From NCBI GenBank assembly GCA_913062555.1, contig CAJXVU010000003.1, positions 62,001 through 126,000 of the forward strand: a stretch of DNA of 64,000 nt. The letters are read 5' to 3'. A program made the position numbers and the translations under genes. This document shows positions 63,169 to 64,000 of the stretch, one piece after another; within the stretch, counting starts at the first letter, position 1, and the number at the start of each line of letters is the position of its first letter. The DNA comes from an uncultured Bacteroidota bacterium (GTDB lineage: Bacteria; Bacteroidota; Bacteroidia; Flavobacteriales; Flavobacteriaceae). The notes under the pieces are model-generated. The model was given only the letters and a program-made list of their open reading frames with translations. It was not told where the DNA came from and searched no databases.

Positions 63169-64000
63169 AATTGAAAACAATCCCATATTAACCATTGTTA
63201 CTGCTGTTTTATTAATGTTATGCGTCAATATCGATGTTTTGGATGTCACTATTATGGAGGCTCGTAATTTTATTACAGCGCGTGAAATGATAACTGATGG
63301 TAATTGGATTTTAACAACTATGAATGGGGTCCCACGCTACCAAAAACCACCATTACCAACTTGGCTAGCAGCTATTTCGGGATTGATTTTTGGTATTAAG
63401 AACCTTTTTGCCTTACGTTTACCTGGGATCTTAATGGTAATTATTACTGGCATAGCTTCTTTTTTATTAAGTAAAAAAATGCTTAACAATAACGCTCATG
63501 CACTTATTAATGCTTTTATTACTATTAGCTCTTTTTATGTCATTGGAATTATTATTGAAGCCCCATGGGATATTTTCACACATGGCTTTATGCTTGTAGC
63601 AATTCTTCATTTATTTCTACTTTTCGAAAAACAAAACAACTATTGGAAACATACATTAATTGCAGGTTTATTTTTTGGTCTTTCTATTCTCTCTAAAGGC
63701 CCAGTCTCCTTATATGTATTACTTCTTTCATTTTTAATAGCCTATGGTGTTTCCTATAACTACAAACAATTTAAAGCAAAACTGTTTTCAGTATTCTCAT
63801 TTATAATTATCGCATTGCTCATAGGTGGCTGGTGGTATTTATATGTTAGAATAGAAGATCCCGAAACGTTTATAGATATTACCAGTAAAGAAACAGGAAA
63901 TTGGAGAAGCTATAATGTCCGTCCTTTCTATTATTACTGGAGTTTCTTTACACAAAGTGGTTTATGGACAATCCCAGCATTTATAGCGCTTCTTTATCCA
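63158..64000 (+). CDS. GT39/ArnT-family membrane glycosyltransferase, 3' end outside window
   Basis: The 281 visible residues start at ATG 63158, which overlaps the tandem LAB_N gene by 11 bases. The first membrane helix is LTIVTAVLLMLCVNIDVL, followed by the catalytic loop with acidic residue in TIMEARNFITAREMI and by RYQKPPLPTWLAA. Many further membrane helices follow (SFYVIGIIIEAPWDIF, SILSKGPVSLYVLL, IIALLIGGWWYLYV). These match PMT/ArnT enzymes that move a sugar from a polyprenyl phosphate to lipid A or a protein on the periplasmic side. Family members run to about 500-550 aa, so roughly half is missing. Confidence 0.85.
   Translation, partial: MLHKIENNPILTIVTAVLLMLCVNIDVLDVTIMEARNFITAREMITDGNWILTTMNGVPRYQKPPLPTWLAAISGLIFGIKNLFALRLPGILMVIITGIASFLLSKKMLNNNAHALINAFITISSFYVIGIIIEAPWDIFTHGFMLVAILHLFLLFEKQNNYWKHTLIAGLFFGLSILSKGPVSLYVLLLSFLIAYGVSYNYKQFKAKLFSVFSFIIIALLIGGWWYLYVRIEDPETFIDITSKETGNWRSYNVRPFYYYWSFFTQSGLWTIPAFIALLYP

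Noticed and set aside
1-64000. CRISPR arrays, prophage, insertion sequences, tRNA/rRNA genes, known defence systems
   Set aside because: No regular spaced direct repeats, transposase, integrase or phage structural genes, or RNA-gene signatures were seen on either strand.

Overview
This is an AT-rich, densely coded chromosomal window from a member of the Bacteroidota, most likely a marine or environmental Flavobacteriaceae. The evidence is the set of lineage-typical families: a NusB of about 310 aa next to a DUF1573 lipoprotein and YajC, a PUR-alpha-like DUF3276 protein, a DUF2795 protein next to a SecA of 1116 aa, a PorV/PorQ-type outer-membrane protein, a PafA-type alkaline phosphatase, DUF4105, and a kdsD-tatC-lptB cluster. 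Several genes are preceded by TAnnTTTG boxes, the Bacteroidota -7 promoter element. No rRNA, tRNA, CRISPR array, prophage, insertion sequence or recognisable defence island was seen. Both ends cut through genes (pyrD on the left, a GT39/ArnT-type glycosyltransferase on the right).

Layout. 1-17 kb is housekeeping and metabolism: pyrD, pepT, a DinB-like and a DUF1801 protein, a gluconate module (lactonase lipoprotein plus a gluconokinase/6-phosphogluconate dehydrogenase fusion), yajC-DUF1573-nusB, a branched-chain amino-acid dehydrogenase, an ABC exporter, a DUF3276 protein, an M14 peptidase, and a plsC/BASS/csaA run. 17-33 kb is more variable: redoxin, small membrane proteins, an S41 peptidase lipoprotein, a PatB/MalY lyase, a Tat-exported FAD oxidoreductase, an ECF sigma/membrane-protein/M23 cluster, a DUF6624 plus ExbB-like pair, PafA, YfiT, an orphan TPR lipoprotein and a cyclophilin-FKBP fusion. 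33-49 kb is envelope and DNA maintenance: recQ, kdsD-tatC-CMD-lptB, DUF808-pssA, PorV/PorQ-like, DUF4105, two nucleotide-sugar enzymes, ABC-F, a methyltransferase and a PduO adenosyltransferase. 49-64 kb holds DUF2795-secA, a serine hydrolase-TPR lipoprotein, a second ECF sigma/anti-sigma operon ending in a repeat protein, DUF2911, meaB, PAP2, an epimerase, and the start of a GT2/tandem-LAB_N/GT39 operon.

How the genes work together. Lactonase, gluconokinase and 6PGDH form an unbroken gluconolactone-to-ribulose-5-phosphate route. PduO and MeaB both serve adenosylcobalamin-dependent methylmalonyl-CoA mutase. KdsD and LptB serve LPS synthesis and export. The UDP-sugar dehydrogenase/epimerase pair supplies acidic sugars for surface glycans. 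The right-edge operon has the layout of a lipid-linked sugar pathway (make, flip, transfer).

The most unusual structure is the last gene of the second sigma operon (55366-56970). It carries a Met-Pro-Glu triplet tract followed by an exact 19-residue tandem repeat. Other points of interest are the GntK-Gnd fusion, the duplicated LAB_N protein in a possible flippase slot, a class 2-like PyrD with a class 1-type catalytic Cys, and an isolated 19-bp perfect hairpin near 19.06 kb.
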